Shown here: positions 21,271 through 30,361 of the stretch, piece after piece
Layout of the letters: each line of letters begins with the position of its first letter
How positions within the stretch are numbered: position 1 is the first letter of the stretch
Made by a program: the position numbers and the translations under genes
Source: Tepiditoga spiralis
Lineage (GTDB): Bacteria; Thermotogota; Thermotogae; Petrotogales; Petrotogaceae
NCBI RefSeq assembly: GCF_014701195.1
Contig: NZ_AP018712.1
Span: forward strand, 186,001 to 250,000
DNA: 64,000 nucleotides
Direction of reading: 5' to 3'
The notes under the pieces: generated by a model
What the model was told of the DNA's origin: nothing
What the model saw: the letters and a program-made list of their open reading frames with translations, nothing else
The model's database searches: none

Positions 21271-21298
21271 CAAAAAAAACAACAAGGAGGTTTAAAAC

Positions 21299-22558
21299 AT
21301 GTGGGAAGATATAAAAACAACAGACCCTGAAATTTATGACATAGTTAATCGTGAATTAGACAGACAAGAGTATGGTTTAGAATTAATAGCTTCTGAAAAT
21401 TTTGCTTCAAAAGCAGTTATTGAAGCTATGGGAAGTATGCTCACAAATAAATATGCTGAAGGATATCCAAAAAAAAGATACTATGGTGGATGTGAAATAG
21501 TTGATGAAGCTGAAACTCTTGCAAGAAATAGGGCAAAAGAACTATTTAATGCAAAATGGGTTAACGTACAACCTCATTCTGGATCACAAGCTAATATGGG
21601 AGCTTACTTTGCCTTAATAGAACCTGGTGATACAATAATGGGTATGTCATTATCTCATGGTGGACATTTAACTCATGGCGCTTCAGTTAATTTTTCTGGT
21701 CAAATATACAAAGTAGTATCATACGGTGTAAATCCTGATACAGAAGTAATAGATTACGATGAAGTTGAAAGAATTGCAAAGGAAAACAATCCAAAAGTAA
21801 TAGTTGCTGGTGGAAGTGCTTATGCAAGAATAATAGACTTTAAAAGATTTAGAGAAATTGCAGATTCAGTTGGAGCTTATTTAATGGTTGACATGGCTCA
21901 TTTTGCAGGCCTTGTTGCTGCAGGAATTTATCCTAATCCTCTTGAATACGCTGATGTTGTTACAACAACAACACATAAAACATTAAGAGGTCCAAGAGGC
22001 GGAATGATTTTAACAAATGATAAAGAACTTTATAAAAAAATAAATAAAGCAATATTCCCTGGTATTCAAGGCGGACCTTTAATGCATGTAATAGCAGCAA
22101 AAGCAGTTGCTTTTAAAGAAGCGCTTTCAGATGATTTTAAAACTTATCAAAAACAAGTTGTAAAAAATGCAAAAAAATTAGCAGAAGAATTAGAAAAAAA
22201 TGGTTTAAGAATAGTTTCTGGTGGAACAGATTCACATTTAATGCTCGTTGATTTGACAGATATTGATGTGACAGGTAAAGCATTAGAAAAAGCACTTGTT
22301 CAATGCCATATAACAGTAAATAAAAATACAATACCAAAAGAAACAAGATCTCCATTTGTAACTTCTGGTATAAGAGTTGGAACACCTGCATTAACAACAA
22401 GAGGAATGAAAGAAAACGAAATGGTTAAAGTTGCTGAATTAATTGCTAAAGTAGCTAAAAATGTAAAAGATGAAGAAGGAACCATAGATGAAACAATAAA
22501 AAATGAAGTAATAGCAGATGTAAAAGAACTTTGTAAACAGTTTCCTCTTTACTTATAA
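21299..22558 (+). CDS. glyA: Serine hydroxymethyltransferase
   Basis: A 419-residue PLP enzyme that interconverts serine and glycine and loads one-carbon units on tetrahydrofolate. The motifs [47 protein letters not shown] and [16 protein letters not shown] (PLP lysine K227) are all intact, and the length is typical. AAGGAGG precedes the ATG at good spacing. It is followed by a terminator and is a single-gene unit. gcvH of the glycine cleavage system is also in this window (61387). Confidence 0.97.
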   Translation: MWEDIKTTDPEIYDIVNRELDRQEYGLELIASENFASKAVIEAMGSMLTNKYAEGYPKKRYYGGCEIVDEAETLARNRAKELFNAKWVNVQPHSGSQANMGAYFALIEPGDTIMGMSLSHGGHLTHGASVNFSGQIYKVVSYGVNPDTEVIDYDEVERIAKENNPKVIVAGGSAYARIIDFKRFREIADSVGAYLMVDMAHFAGLVAAGIYPNPLEYADVVTTTTHKTLRGPRGGMILTNDKELYKKINKAIFPGIQGGPLMHVIAAKAVAFKEALSDDFKTYQKQVVKNAKKLAEELEKNGLRIVSGGTDSHLMLVDLTDIDVTGKALEKALVQCHITVNKNTIPKETRSPFVTSGIRVGTPALTTRGMKENEMVKVAELIAKVAKNVKDEEGTIDETIKNEVIADVKELCKQFPLYL

Positions 22559-22581
22559 TCTTTACTTATAAAATGTATTTC

Positions 22582-22609
22582 AAAAAAAGGGCCTAATAGC
22601 CCTTTTTTT
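22582..22609 (+). terminator. glyA terminator
   Basis: An AAAAAAAGGGC / GCCCTTTTTTT stem with a CTAATA loop starts 24 bases after the glyA stop and ends in a T tract. Confidence 0.88.
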
Positions 22610-22764
22610 ATGGTCTTAAAATAAATATTTATAATAAAAATATTTATAACAAATATATCAAACATCTTATACTCTTTTTCATTTTGTAATATTTGTGGTA
22701 AATTTCTTTTAAATAAAAGTGGTAATATTGTTGTGGCTAAATAAAAAAATGGGAGGTAGCATAA

Positions 22765-23982
22765 ATGAAAATACTTGTTATCAACGCTGGTAGTTCTTCT
22801 ATTAAGTATCAACTTTTAAACATGGACACAGAAGAAGTATTATCAATGGGACTTGTAGAAAGAATTGGAATAGAAGGATCAAGAATTGTTCATAGAGTAA
22901 ATGGAGAAAAACACATAATTGAAAAAGAAATTCAAGATCATGAAGTTGGATTAAAATATGTTTTATCACTATTCACTGATAGTAAATATGGAGTTTTAAA
23001 ATCTTTAGAAGAAATAGATGCTGTTGGACATAGAGTCGTTCATGGTGGAGAAAAATTTGCTTCATCAGTTAGAATAAATGACGATGTTTTAAATACAATG
23101 GAAATGTTATCTTTCCTTGCACCACTACACAATCCAGCAAATATAATGGGAATTAAAGCTGCAACAGAATTATTACCAAATGTTCCACACATTGGAGTTT
23201 TTGATACAGCATTCCATCAAAGTATGCCAGAAAAATCATACTTATATGCTATACCATACGAATACTATGAAAAATATAAAGTTAGAAGATATGGCTTCCA
23301 CGGAACAAGTCATAGATATGTTGCACAAAGAACTGCAGAAATTCTTGGAAAAGATGTAAAAGATTTAAAAATAATTTCATGCCATATAGGTAATGGAGCT
23401 TCAATTGCAGCAATAGATGGTGGAAAATCAGTTGATACTTCTATGGGATTCACACCACTTGAAGGACTTGCAATGGGAACAAGATCTGGTGATATTGATC
23501 CTGCAATAGTTGATTTTTTAATAAAAGAAGAAGGATTAACCTCAAAAGAAGTAATTACTATATTGAATAAAAAATCAGGTATGCTTGGTCTAACTAAAAA
23601 ATATTCTGATATGAGAGATATTGAAGACAATGCTATTGCTGGTGATAAAGTTTGTAGAACAGCATTTGACATTTATGAATACAAAATCGCAAAATACATT
23701 GGATCTTATGCTGCATCAATGAATGGAGTAGATGCAATAGTATTTACTGCTGGAGTTGGTGAAAATTCACCAATTATGAGAGAAGAAATTGCAGAAAATT
23801 ATTTAGGTTATCTTGGTATAAATATAAACAAAGAAAAGAACAATGTACGTGGAAAAGAAACTATTGTTTCAACAGAAGATTCTAAGATTAAATTAATGGT
23901 TGTTCCAACAAATGAAGAATTAATGATTGCAAGAGATACAAAAGAAATAGTAGAAAAGAATTTAGATGAATTAAAACTATAA
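22765..23982 (+). CDS. ackA: Acetate kinase
   Basis: A 405-residue acetate kinase with NAGSSSIKYQL (phosphate 1), VGHRVVHGGEKF, FDTAFHQSMPEKSYLYAIP, RRYGFHGTSHRYVA, SCHIGNGASIAAIDGG and FTAGVGENSP motifs at expected positions. It forms ATP and acetate from acetyl phosphate. No phosphate acetyltransferase gene is adjacent. GGGAGGT ribosome binding site and its own downstream terminator make it a single-gene unit. Confidence 0.97.
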   Translation: MKILVINAGSSSIKYQLLNMDTEEVLSMGLVERIGIEGSRIVHRVNGEKHIIEKEIQDHEVGLKYVLSLFTDSKYGVLKSLEEIDAVGHRVVHGGEKFASSVRINDDVLNTMEMLSFLAPLHNPANIMGIKAATELLPNVPHIGVFDTAFHQSMPEKSYLYAIPYEYYEKYKVRRYGFHGTSHRYVAQRTAEILGKDVKDLKIISCHIGNGASIAAIDGGKSVDTSMGFTPLEGLAMGTRSGDIDPAIVDFLIKEEGLTSKEVITILNKKSGMLGLTKKYSDMRDIEDNAIAGDKVCRTAFDIYEYKIAKYIGSYAASMNGVDAIVFTAGVGENSPIMREEIAENYLGYLGININKEKNNVRGKETIVSTEDSKIKLMVVPTNEELMIARDTKEIVEKNLDELKL

Positions 23983-23985
23983 TAG

Positions 23986-24016
23986 TAAAAAGCTGTTCAA
24001 ATGAACAGCTTTTTTT
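23986..24016. terminator. Terminator between ackA and the convergent NIF3-like gene
   Basis: Stem AAAAAGCTGTTCA / TGAACAGCTTTTT followed by a T tract, directly after the ackA stop and overlapping the last codons of the convergent gene. Confidence 0.85.
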
Positions 24017-24335
24017 ATATTTCATACAATGGAATTATGTTTATAACTGGTTCTTCATATGGATGAACCTGCTTTATTGCCTTTACTGTATCTTTTAAAA
24101 ACTCTCCTTTACAAATAGCCTCAACTTTTATTTCATCTGCAAAACAAAGTTTACCAATTTCACCTAAATAAGGGTTTGTTCCTTCAAGAGGCCTCCACAT
24201 ACTTTTTACCTTTGAATAAGAAATACAATTATCATAGTTCCCATACTTACAAGCACCTGTATTATTCATTGCAATTCTCAATTCATTTAAAAATTTTTCT
24301 GGAATAAAAACTTCAATTTTATAAATATTATCCAT
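24015..24335 (-). CDS. NIF3/YqfO dimerisation-domain (CutA-like) protein
   Basis: A 106-residue protein matching the stand-alone YqfO/NIF3 insert domain: IYKIEVFIPEKFLNELRIAM at the start, GACKYGNYDNCISYS in the middle and VKAIKQVHPYEEPVINIIPL at the end. The HPYEEP motif is diagnostic. This domain has a CutA-like fold; its biochemical role is unclear. The frame is open from a GTG at 24344, but that GTG is part of the GAGGTG ribosome binding site, so I place the start at the ATG at 24335. Confidence 0.85.
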   Translation of the reverse strand: MDNIYKIEVFIPEKFLNELRIAMNNTGACKYGNYDNCISYSKVKSMWRPLEGTNPYLGEIGKLCFADEIKVEAICKGEFLKDTVKAIKQVHPYEEPVINIIPLYEI

Positions 24336-24428
24336 AAAAAACACCTCAACTTTTTATTATTTATAATAATTTTTATCTAATATTTTTTAATTTTTAGTCG
24401 ATAAAATTATATCATAGGAGGTGACCTT

Positions 24429-24626
24429 ATGGATGTAGCAGCTTTAGCAAGTAACTTAAAAATGATGGATACTGGAATGAAAATAAGCACCTCTGTAACA
24501 AAAAAAGCTATGGATACAACAAATCTTGTTGGTGATATGATACTTGAAAATATTCAAAAATCAACAGTTGATGTATCTATGGCAAAAGATCCAAATCTCG
24601 GAAACTATATAGATCTCCGAGTATAA
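24429..24626 (+). CDS. YjfB-family putative motility protein
   Basis: A 65-residue protein beginning MDVAALASNLKMMDTG and ending in NLGNYIDLRV, which resembles the YjfB_motility family of small proteins reported with flagellar genes. No signal peptide, membrane segment or cysteine. AGGAGGTG precedes the ATG, and a strong terminator follows, so it is a monocistronic small gene. The functional link with motility is from family naming only; chemoreceptors earlier in the window fit with a motile cell. Confidence 0.75.
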   Translation: MDVAALASNLKMMDTGMKISTSVTKKAMDTTNLVGDMILENIQKSTVDVSMAKDPNLGNYIDLRV

Positions 24627-24655
24627 AAAAATGAGGCTTTAAGCCTCATTTTTTT
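24625..24655. terminator. Terminator after the YjfB-like gene
   Basis: AAAAAATGAGGCTT and AAGCCTCATTTTTT pair perfectly. It also overlaps the end of the convergent gene at 24654 and so can serve both strands. Confidence 0.85.
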
Positions 24656-24866
24656 ATATGTAAGATTTATATATTTTTTCCATTCTTTTTAAATAATTTT
24701 CCAAATCTTTTTCTGATTCAATAAATGGGTTTTCTTTTATTATTTTTTTTACACTAATCCCTCTTTTTTTCATAAAATAAACCTTTCTAACATTTTCATA
24801 AGTTCCATAGGCATTTAAAAAAAGAATAAAACTCATTTCAGCAATAGCATTACGTTTACTTTTCAT
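24654..24866 (-). CDS. Small protein of unknown function
   Basis: A 70-residue, strongly basic, probably cytoplasmic protein starting MKSKRNAIAEMSFILFLNAYG and ending in KRMEKIYKSYI. No motif is recognisable. Coding status is supported by a GGGGGG-type ribosome binding site at good spacing (about 24873-24879), an ATG start and a terminator on the exit side. It is predicted mostly helical. Confidence 0.6.
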   Translation of the reverse strand: MKSKRNAIAEMSFILFLNAYGTYENVRKVYFMKKRGISVKKIIKENPFIESEKDLENYLKRMEKIYKSYI

Positions 24867-24940
24867 ACTATCCCCCCTTTTTGTTCTTTTTTAAGAACTA
24901 AAAGTACCAAAAAAAGATTTTACATAAAAATTATATCATA

Positions 24941-24990
24941 AAAAAAATAAAAATGCAACAAATTAAAATTTGTTGCATTTTTATTTTTTT
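24941..24990 (-). terminator. Terminator of plsC
   Basis: A perfect palindrome of about 25-base arms around 24965, with the core GCAACAAATT / AATTTGTTGC and long A and T tracts, lies directly after the acyltransferase stop codon on the minus strand. Confidence 0.85.
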
Positions 24991-24996
24991 ATACTT

Positions 24997-25692
24997 TTAT
25001 AAATTTTCTTTTATTATTTCTCTAACCTTTTCTGCAAGTTCTGGTGTTTTCTTTTTATCTTCAGATGAAACTTCTATTGGTTTTCCAACAACAACCTTTA
25101 CATTTGCTTTTCTAACTTCAACTTTATTTTTAGGCATAATATCTATACTTCCAGATATAGTAACTGGAACAATTGGAACTCCAGAATTAGTTGCAAGTTT
25201 AAAACTTCCTGGTTTAAACTCTCCAATTTTACCATCATGACTTCTCGTTCCTTCTGGAAAGACCATCAATGAATGTCCATTCTTTAAAATTTTTATTCCA
25301 TCATTTATAGACTTCACCGCATTTCTAACATTCGATCTATCCATAAAAACACAATGAATGTATCTCATCCAAGTACTCAAAATAGGAATCTTTTCCATTT
25401 CTTTTTTTGCAATAAAACCCAAAGGTTTATTCAAATACCCCAAAAAAATAGGAATATCAAAATTACTCTGATGATTAGAAACAAACAACACAGGACCATC
25501 TGGAATATTTTCAAGCCCCTTAACTTCAATCTTACTTCCAGTTAATTTAAAAGCAGTTTTTGCAAACATAGTAACTTGTTTTGTTATAAACTTTTGTTTT
25601 GTTTCTCCTCTTAAAAACTTAGATATCAATATGAGTATAAGAGAATAAATAAGATACAAAACAATTCCTAAAGCCGTAAAAAAAGTTCTCAT
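24997..25692 (-). CDS. plsC: 1-acyl-sn-glycerol-3-phosphate acyltransferase
   Basis: A 231-residue PlsC-type acyltransferase with an N-terminal membrane segment (about residues 4-24), the catalytic NHQSNFDIP motif (HX4D) near residue 70, the MDRSNVRNAV region, and the substrate-binding FPEGTRS motif. The VPVTISGS segment completes the fourth block. It acylates lysophosphatidate to phosphatidate at the inner face of the membrane. GGAGG site upstream of the ATG; single-gene unit. Confidence 0.95.
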   Translation of the reverse strand: MRTFFTALGIVLYLIYSLILILISKFLRGETKQKFITKQVTMFAKTAFKLTGSKIEVKGLENIPDGPVLFVSNHQSNFDIPIFLGYLNKPLGFIAKKEMEKIPILSTWMRYIHCVFMDRSNVRNAVKSINDGIKILKNGHSLMVFPEGTRSHDGKIGEFKPGSFKLATNSGVPIVPVTISGSIDIMPKNKVEVRKANVKVVVGKPIEVSSEDKKKTPELAEKVREIIKENL

Positions 25693-25807
25693 CTAAATTC
25701 CTCCATTTTAAAATTAAAATTTTTTCAATACATTATACTATAAAATTGTTAAAATATTTCTGTTATAATTTAATAGGAATTAATTTTATTAATCTTGGAG
25801 GAAGTAT

Positions 25808-26647
25808 ATGGCATTAATTTGGATTTCAATAAGAATTATACTACTTGGATATGAAAGAATTGCTGGAAAAAAAATTGCAACCAATGAGCACGCGCTAATA
25901 TCTTCTTGGGGGTTTTTTACTTTTTCTCTTTTAGTTATGTTTCCATTTTTTAAAGATTTAAACTTAAATATTTTTACAATTTCATTAATTAGTGGTAGTA
26001 TCTATACAATTTCATTTTTTCTTTATGTATATGCTCTATCTATCGAAGATGCTTCAATTATAGCTCCACTTTATAATATGAATGTTGTATTTTTAATTTT
26101 AACTACTTTTTTATTTTTATCTGAATCAATAACTCTTTCAAAAATTTTAGGAAGCTTATTAATGATTTATGGAGTATCTTTCTTAAAAAAAGACATAAAT
26201 ATAATTGAATCTTATAAAAACCTATTTAAAAGCAAAGGTGCTATTGCAATGATTGTATCTTCATTTTTAATGGCAATAGGAAGAACACTTGATGGATTTT
26301 TTGCAAAAAACATGAACACTACTGGATATTCTGTTGGAATATATACAGTTGTAAGTTTAGAATTATTTGTTTTTAGTTTAATTAAATTTAAAAGTTTAAA
26401 ACCTCACATAAATTTAATTAAAAACAAATATAAAGATTTAATTTCAGGAGGAATTAGCAATTCTTATTCTTATATAGCACTTTTAAATGCTTTCAAATAT
26501 ATTGACGTAAGTATAGCAGAACCTGTTTCAATGCTTTCCACATTGGTAACTGCTATAATTGCAAAAGTTGTATTTAAAGAAAAAATCTCTGTAAGACTAG
26601 CAGGAATTTTAATTCTAATACTTGGAGCATTTGTTATATATAAATAA
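25808..26647 (+). CDS. DMT-superfamily (EamA-like) membrane transporter
   Basis: A 279-residue protein made almost entirely of hydrophobic segments, about ten predicted helices in two halves, which matches the EamA/DMT layout. LSIEDASIIAPLYNMNVVFLIL in the first half and YIDVSIAEPVSMLSTLVTAII in the second are the repeated A/P-rich helices of EamA domains. Such proteins export or import small metabolites; the substrate is not predictable. GGAGG site and ATG at 25808. Confidence 0.85.
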   Translation: MALIWISIRIILLGYERIAGKKIATNEHALISSWGFFTFSLLVMFPFFKDLNLNIFTISLISGSIYTISFFLYVYALSIEDASIIAPLYNMNVVFLILTTFLFLSESITLSKILGSLLMIYGVSFLKKDINIIESYKNLFKSKGAIAMIVSSFLMAIGRTLDGFFAKNMNTTGYSVGIYTVVSLELFVFSLIKFKSLKPHINLIKNKYKDLISGGISNSYSYIALLNAFKYIDVSIAEPVSMLSTLVTAIIAKVVFKEKISVRLAGILILILGAFVIYK

Positions 26648-26651
26648 AAAG

Positions 26652-26667
26652 GGCGGCATAAGCCGCC
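26652..26667. terminator. Short GC-rich hairpin after the DMT transporter gene
   Basis: GGCGGC / GCCGCC with an ATAA loop starts five bases after the stop codon. On the plus strand it is followed by A residues rather than T, so it is a better terminator for the minus strand; its role is uncertain. Confidence 0.5.
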
Positions 26668-26743
26668 AAAAAAAGGATGAGGTTTTTGTTTAATTGATTA
26701 TATTATATCCTCTAAAACTTAAAATAAACTTAAGGAGCAAAGC

Positions 26744-27520
26744 ATGGATGATTTTATAAAAGAATATAAAAGAAGAAAAGATTTGTATGGTCTAAAAGAT
26801 CATGAAATAGCAAAAAAATTGAGTACAGGAATAAAAAACATACACAGATTTGAAAAAGGAAACTACAATCCATCATATAAATTTTTATCAACATTAACTA
26901 AAATTATGGGGGGAAACTTAAAAATTTTATTTGACGACAAAAATACAATTTCATTTTCCAATGAAGTAGTAAATTGGTTTGAAAGCATTTCAAAAAAAAC
27001 AAATGAATCCTATGATGAAATAGCAAAAAATATGTTAAAAGGATTATTTTTCATTCAAAGGGGAAAAAGTTTAAAAGAGGCTTTAAAAGAAAATTATGAA
27101 GTATATAAAAATGTCTTTGAAAGTTTAGAAGATACTCTATTAGTAGATACTCATATAAAAAGAGAAGACGTAAAAGATTATTTATATCTTTTAAAAAACT
27201 GCACTATAGACTCAATAATTAAAGAAAAATTTGAATTTAAGCTAAAAAATCATTTTGATTCTTATACCTTTGAAAAATCAAAATCAACACTAACTTCAAA
27301 TAAAATAACTTTTTCATGCACAATAAACCTATTAAATAAAGAAGAAATAGTTGGACACATAAAAACATCTTATAAAATACTCTTGAATTTAAACTCAAAA
27401 AAAATCAAAGACATCTTAAAAAATAAAATGCTAAAAGACTCTTATAAAAATAAAATCATCACAAAAGAAATACTTCCAGAAATCAAAAAAAGTATAAATG
27501 TCTTGTTAGAAAATTTCTAA
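26744..27520 (+). CDS. XRE-type helix-turn-helix protein with unknown C-terminal region
   Basis: A 258-residue protein. Residues 5-65 look like a Cro/C1 helix-turn-helix: MDDFIKEYKRRKDLYGLKD, then HEIAKKLSTGIKNIHRFEKG and SYKFLSTLTKIMGGNLKILF. The remaining 190 residues are a lysine-rich helical region with no recognised motif. It is probably a transcription regulator, possibly of the adjacent secreted-protein pair, but the genes are convergent, which weakens that link. AAGGAGC ribosome binding site. Its last codons lie within a large perfect palindrome. Confidence 0.7.
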   Translation: MDDFIKEYKRRKDLYGLKDHEIAKKLSTGIKNIHRFEKGNYNPSYKFLSTLTKIMGGNLKILFDDKNTISFSNEVVNWFESISKKTNESYDEIAKNMLKGLFFIQRGKSLKEALKENYEVYKNVFESLEDTLLVDTHIKREDVKDYLYLLKNCTIDSIIKEKFEFKLKNHFDSYTFEKSKSTLTSNKITFSCTINLLNKEEIVGHIKTSYKILLNLNSKKIKDILKNKMLKDSYKNKIITKEILPEIKKSINVLLENF

Positions 27521-27530
27521 CAAGACATTT
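27497..27530. terminator. Perfect palindrome overlapping the stop codon of the XRE-type gene
   Basis: Two 17-base arms (27497-27513, 27514-27530) with no spacer: AAATGTCTTGTTAGAAA and its exact reverse complement. The stop codon TAA at 27518-27520 lies within the right arm. It probably terminates both this gene and the convergent gene ending at 27538. Confidence 0.7.
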
Positions 27531-27537
27531 ATTATGT

Positions 27538-28608
27538 TTAATAATCAACTTTTACTTCAGGAAGTAATCTCAACCACTCTTGACTTAGTTTCCCATATAG
27601 TTTTAATTCATTCCATTCTTTTTCTCCTAAATATTTCTTCAACATTTTTTGAAAATCAATAAACCATTCTTTTGTATCATCAGCTACACAATAATCTATT
27701 AAATTCGTAACCTTATTAAATTGCAAAGCAACTTCTTTTTCTTTTTCTTTTTTTTCTTTATCTTTAAAAAATATAATATTATTATCATAATATTTTAAAT
27801 ACAATTCATATTCATAATTTATTATTGGAACAACTAGTCTATCAAAAACTTCATATCTTGCTATACTGTCTAACTTTTTAAAATACAAACTACTCAAATC
27901 AATATATTTTAATGTTTTCTGTATTTTTTCTTTATTTTTAGAATAATCTGAAGATAAAAATTCTTTATATTTTTCTAATTCTTCTTTCATAAAAAAATAA
28001 AATTTTTTTATCTTTTTATATTCTTTTATCATCAAAAACCATGTATCTGAATATGGATTTTCAAAAAAATTATCTATTATTTTATGTTCTGTTACTTTAA
28101 TATACTTATGTTGATTGAGTTTATATAAACTATTATTTAGTTTAAAAAAATTACCAATAACACTTCCATCTTTTTTTAAAACAGATGGTATCCATGTTGA
28201 TATATTATTTAATGTTTTTTTCCAAGGTAAATCCCATCCAAATATTCCTTCATAAAGTGCTGCCCAAGTATAATTCAAGAGTATATATGTATTAAAATCT
28301 TCTTCAGTTACTTCATAATCTTCTTCCATCATTTTTGAATACAATTTTTTTAAAGCATCCTTTGTTATTATTATAATTTCATCTATAGAATTCGATTCTT
28401 TTATATCAGAATAATATTGATAAAATATTTCTGTATCAACATCAGAGTGTTTATTTTCATCATAATACCATGGAACTTCACTACCGCCATTATTATCAAA
28501 AGTATCATATATCTCTTTTTGTATATCTTCCATATTTTTCCATGGATCATTTGAAAATATCAGTATAGAAATCATTAAACTCACTAGTATTAAAAAAAAC
28601 TTCTTCAT
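27538..28608 (-). CDS. Secreted protein of unknown function
   Basis: A 356-residue protein with a signal peptide (MKKFFLILVSLMISILIFS) and a long, mostly helical, acidic/aromatic mature part with many Tyr and Trp residues. No motif recognised. The frame is open from a GTG at 28617, but that codon is within the GAGGTG ribosome binding site, so I use the ATG at 28608. It follows the repeat-containing secreted protein by 14 bases and is likely co-expressed with it. Role unknown; a secreted pair could be surface or effector proteins. Confidence 0.7.
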   Translation of the reverse strand: MKKFFLILVSLMISILIFSNDPWKNMEDIQKEIYDTFDNNGGSEVPWYYDENKHSDVDTEIFYQYYSDIKESNSIDEIIIITKDALKKLYSKMMEEDYEVTEEDFNTYILLNYTWAALYEGIFGWDLPWKKTLNNISTWIPSVLKKDGSVIGNFFKLNNSLYKLNQHKYIKVTEHKIIDNFFENPYSDTWFLMIKEYKKIKKFYFFMKEELEKYKEFLSSDYSKNKEKIQKTLKYIDLSSLYFKKLDSIARYEVFDRLVVPIINYEYELYLKYYDNNIIFFKDKEKKEKEKEVALQFNKVTNLIDYCVADDTKEWFIDFQKMLKKYLGEKEWNELKLYGKLSQEWLRLLPEVKVDY

Positions 28609-28622
28609 AATTATCACCTCAA

Positions 28623-30089
28623 CTAATAGTCAAATATTGTCTTTTTATCTTTATAATGTTCCTCTAAATCAAATATTGTTTTTTTATCTTTGTAATGATC
28701 TTCTAAATCAAATATCGTCTTTTTATCTTTGTAATGATCTTCTAAATCAAATATCGTCTTTTTATTTTTATAATGATCTTCTAAATCAAATATTGTTCGT
28801 CTTCTTTGAACACTCAAAGGTAAATTCCCAATTATATCTTCCATAAAAAAATAATTTTTTTTATCCAATCTTTTATAAGTTTCTATTGCTTTATTAATAA
28901 TTAAGTCACCTGCAATTGCAACAGCAATAACTGTAAATCCTGTTGGAGTAGCCCCCAATATTACTGCACAATACGAAAATAATCCTGAAAAAGATGATTT
29001 TAATATATTTTCACCATTTTCTTTTAGAAATTCTTCTGAATTTATGCTCTTATCTATAAAAAAATCATAAACTGTATTAACTTCATTGAAAACAAATGTA
29101 GCAATACCATAATTCAAAGCTGCTCCAGTTGCTGCTGTTAATGCATATTTTTTACCAATTTTTTGCATTATGGCCTCAGAAGTATATAGAGAAATTCCTG
29201 TTTTTGAACTATCTTTAATTACATTTTTTAAAGCCTCATCAATTTCTTCTTCATTCTTATAAACTTTATAAGAATGAAATAATCCCGAAATTATTCCAGA
29301 AAGCAAAGCTCCCTTAGCTGCAGTTTTTATATTAAGATACTTATTAATTTTATTTGAACTATTCATCATTTTTTTTAAATTAGTATAAACTTTTATATTT
29401 TTTTCTTGAAATTCCTTAGAAAAAATATCTTCTAAAGAACTTCCTAAGTTTACTTTTTTTATAAATTTAGTTATTAAAATACTCTGTTCTTTTTCTGATA
29501 AATTTTTTGGTATATCCTTTAAATACTTTCTAAAATCTGTAGTAAGATTTGAATTTTTACCAAATAAAGTTTCAAAATTTTTTAAAATATCCTTCTTTAA
29601 ATTATTTATATCAGATAATGGTTCTATTATCTTATCTTCATAATCTTTTAAAATGTGATGATCATATATTAATCCAGCTAAAGATTTTGCAAGTTTTTTA
29701 TCTGTAACTCCTGTTTTTTCCATAACTATATTTGTCATTTTATCTGTTATTTTTTTCCATTCTAATACGATTTTCTCTTTAGAAACTCCATTTTTAATTA
29801 ATTCTTTTAAATATTCATTTTTATTAAAGGGTATGCTTCCAGAAAAACCCCAATGTCCAAAGTTTCTATGCCCAAATTTTCCAAATTTTGTACTTATATC
29901 TTTAAACGGATTACTATTTATATTATCTATTAAATTACTTATTTCTGTAAATGTTAATCTAATATTTTTATTTTTTCCAGTATAAAAGCCAAAATCTTCT
30001 AATCCTGCTTTAGCATGTTCTGAAGCACTTGGTAATGAAAAAAAAGAAAGACTTAATATAAGAAATATCATTACAAATATTTTTTTCAT
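28623..30089 (-). CDS. Secreted protein with C-terminal 13-residue tandem repeats
   Basis: A 488-residue protein with a signal peptide ending near FFSLPSASE. The N-terminal third has a histidine/glycine-rich segment (FGHRNFGHWGFSGSIPF) and a LIYDHHILKDYED segment that could bind metal. The middle contains Gly/Ala-rich hydrophobic stretches (about residues 250-275, 310-335 and 365-400). The C-terminus is four copies plus a partial copy of the 13-residue unit KTIFDLEDHYKDK, ending in KTIFDY. The frame is open from a GTG at 30095, but the ATG at 30089 has proper spacing from GGAAG. Function unknown; Gly/Ala-rich membrane segments plus a repeat tail recall surface or toxin-like effectors, which is speculation. 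Confidence 0.7.
   Translation of the reverse strand: MKKIFVMIFLILSLSFFSLPSASEHAKAGLEDFGFYTGKNKNIRLTFTEISNLIDNINSNPFKDISTKFGKFGHRNFGHWGFSGSIPFNKNEYLKELIKNGVSKEKIVLEWKKITDKMTNIVMEKTGVTDKKLAKSLAGLIYDHHILKDYEDKIIEPLSDINNLKKDILKNFETLFGKNSNLTTDFRKYLKDIPKNLSEKEQSILITKFIKKVNLGSSLEDIFSKEFQEKNIKVYTNLKKMMNSSNKINKYLNIKTAAKGALLSGIISGLFHSYKVYKNEEEIDEALKNVIKDSSKTGISLYTSEAIMQKIGKKYALTAATGAALNYGIATFVFNEVNTVYDFFIDKSINSEEFLKENGENILKSSFSGLFSYCAVILGATPTGFTVIAVAIAGDLIINKAIETYKRLDKKNYFFMEDIIGNLPLSVQRRRTIFDLEDHYKNKKTIFDLEDHYKDKKTIFDLEDHYKDKKTIFDLEEHYKDKKTIFDY
28630..28800 (-). repeat. 39-base tandem repeats encoding the C-terminal repeat tail
   Basis: Four tandem 39-base units begin at 28630, 28669, 28708 and 28747, with a partial fifth at 28786. 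Units differ at only a few bases, some of them silent. Each encodes one 13-residue repeat in the same frame. Confidence 0.9.
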
Positions 30090-30338
30090 ACCCACACTTC
30101 CTTTTTATATACTATTTATTAATTAAAAAATTTGAATTTACAATATAATAATACCATATTTTTAATAAAAATAAAATACTTTTTTAAGTTATTTTAATAT
30201 TTTCGTAAATATTTTTTTTTTATAAAAACAAAACAATAAATTTGATTAACTAATTTTATTACTTTATGAAATAATAATTTGTCATGGTAAAAAGGCATTA
30301 AAAAAATGTTGATACCTTAAATTACCTATTCAGTATGA

Positions 30339-30344
30339 TATAAT
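30339..30344 (+). promoter_or_regulatory. Probable -10 element for the AAA/PD-(D/E)XK gene
   Basis: TATAAT lies 18 bases before the ATG at 30362. The -35 region is a poor match. The preceding stretch 30100-30335 is AT-rich with no other feature seen. Confidence 0.4.
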
Positions 30345-30361
30345 AAAATGAGGTGATTAAA

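Larger units (their letters stand above)
20979..21298. other. 320-base divergent intergenic region
   Basis: This AT-rich stretch separates the aminotransferase operon (minus strand) from glyA (plus strand) and contains no supported gene. It holds a 28-base near-perfect palindrome at 21106-21133, possible -10 boxes on both strands (TATAAT at 21014-21019 on the minus strand and 21265-21270 on the plus strand), and no recognisable riboswitch. Confidence 0.6.

Noticed and set aside
22549-22812. Minus-strand 87-codon frame between glyA and ackA
   Set aside because: It runs across the glyA terminator and the ackA start and has no ribosome binding site.
28630-28800. Possible CRISPR array
   Set aside because: The 39-base units are directly adjacent with no unique spacers and lie in frame within a coding sequence.
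28637-28846. Plus-strand frame with repeated YLCNDLLNQI-like units
   Set aside because: It is the reverse strand of the 39-base repeats that encode the secreted protein tail; the minus-strand gene has a signal peptide and ribosome binding site.
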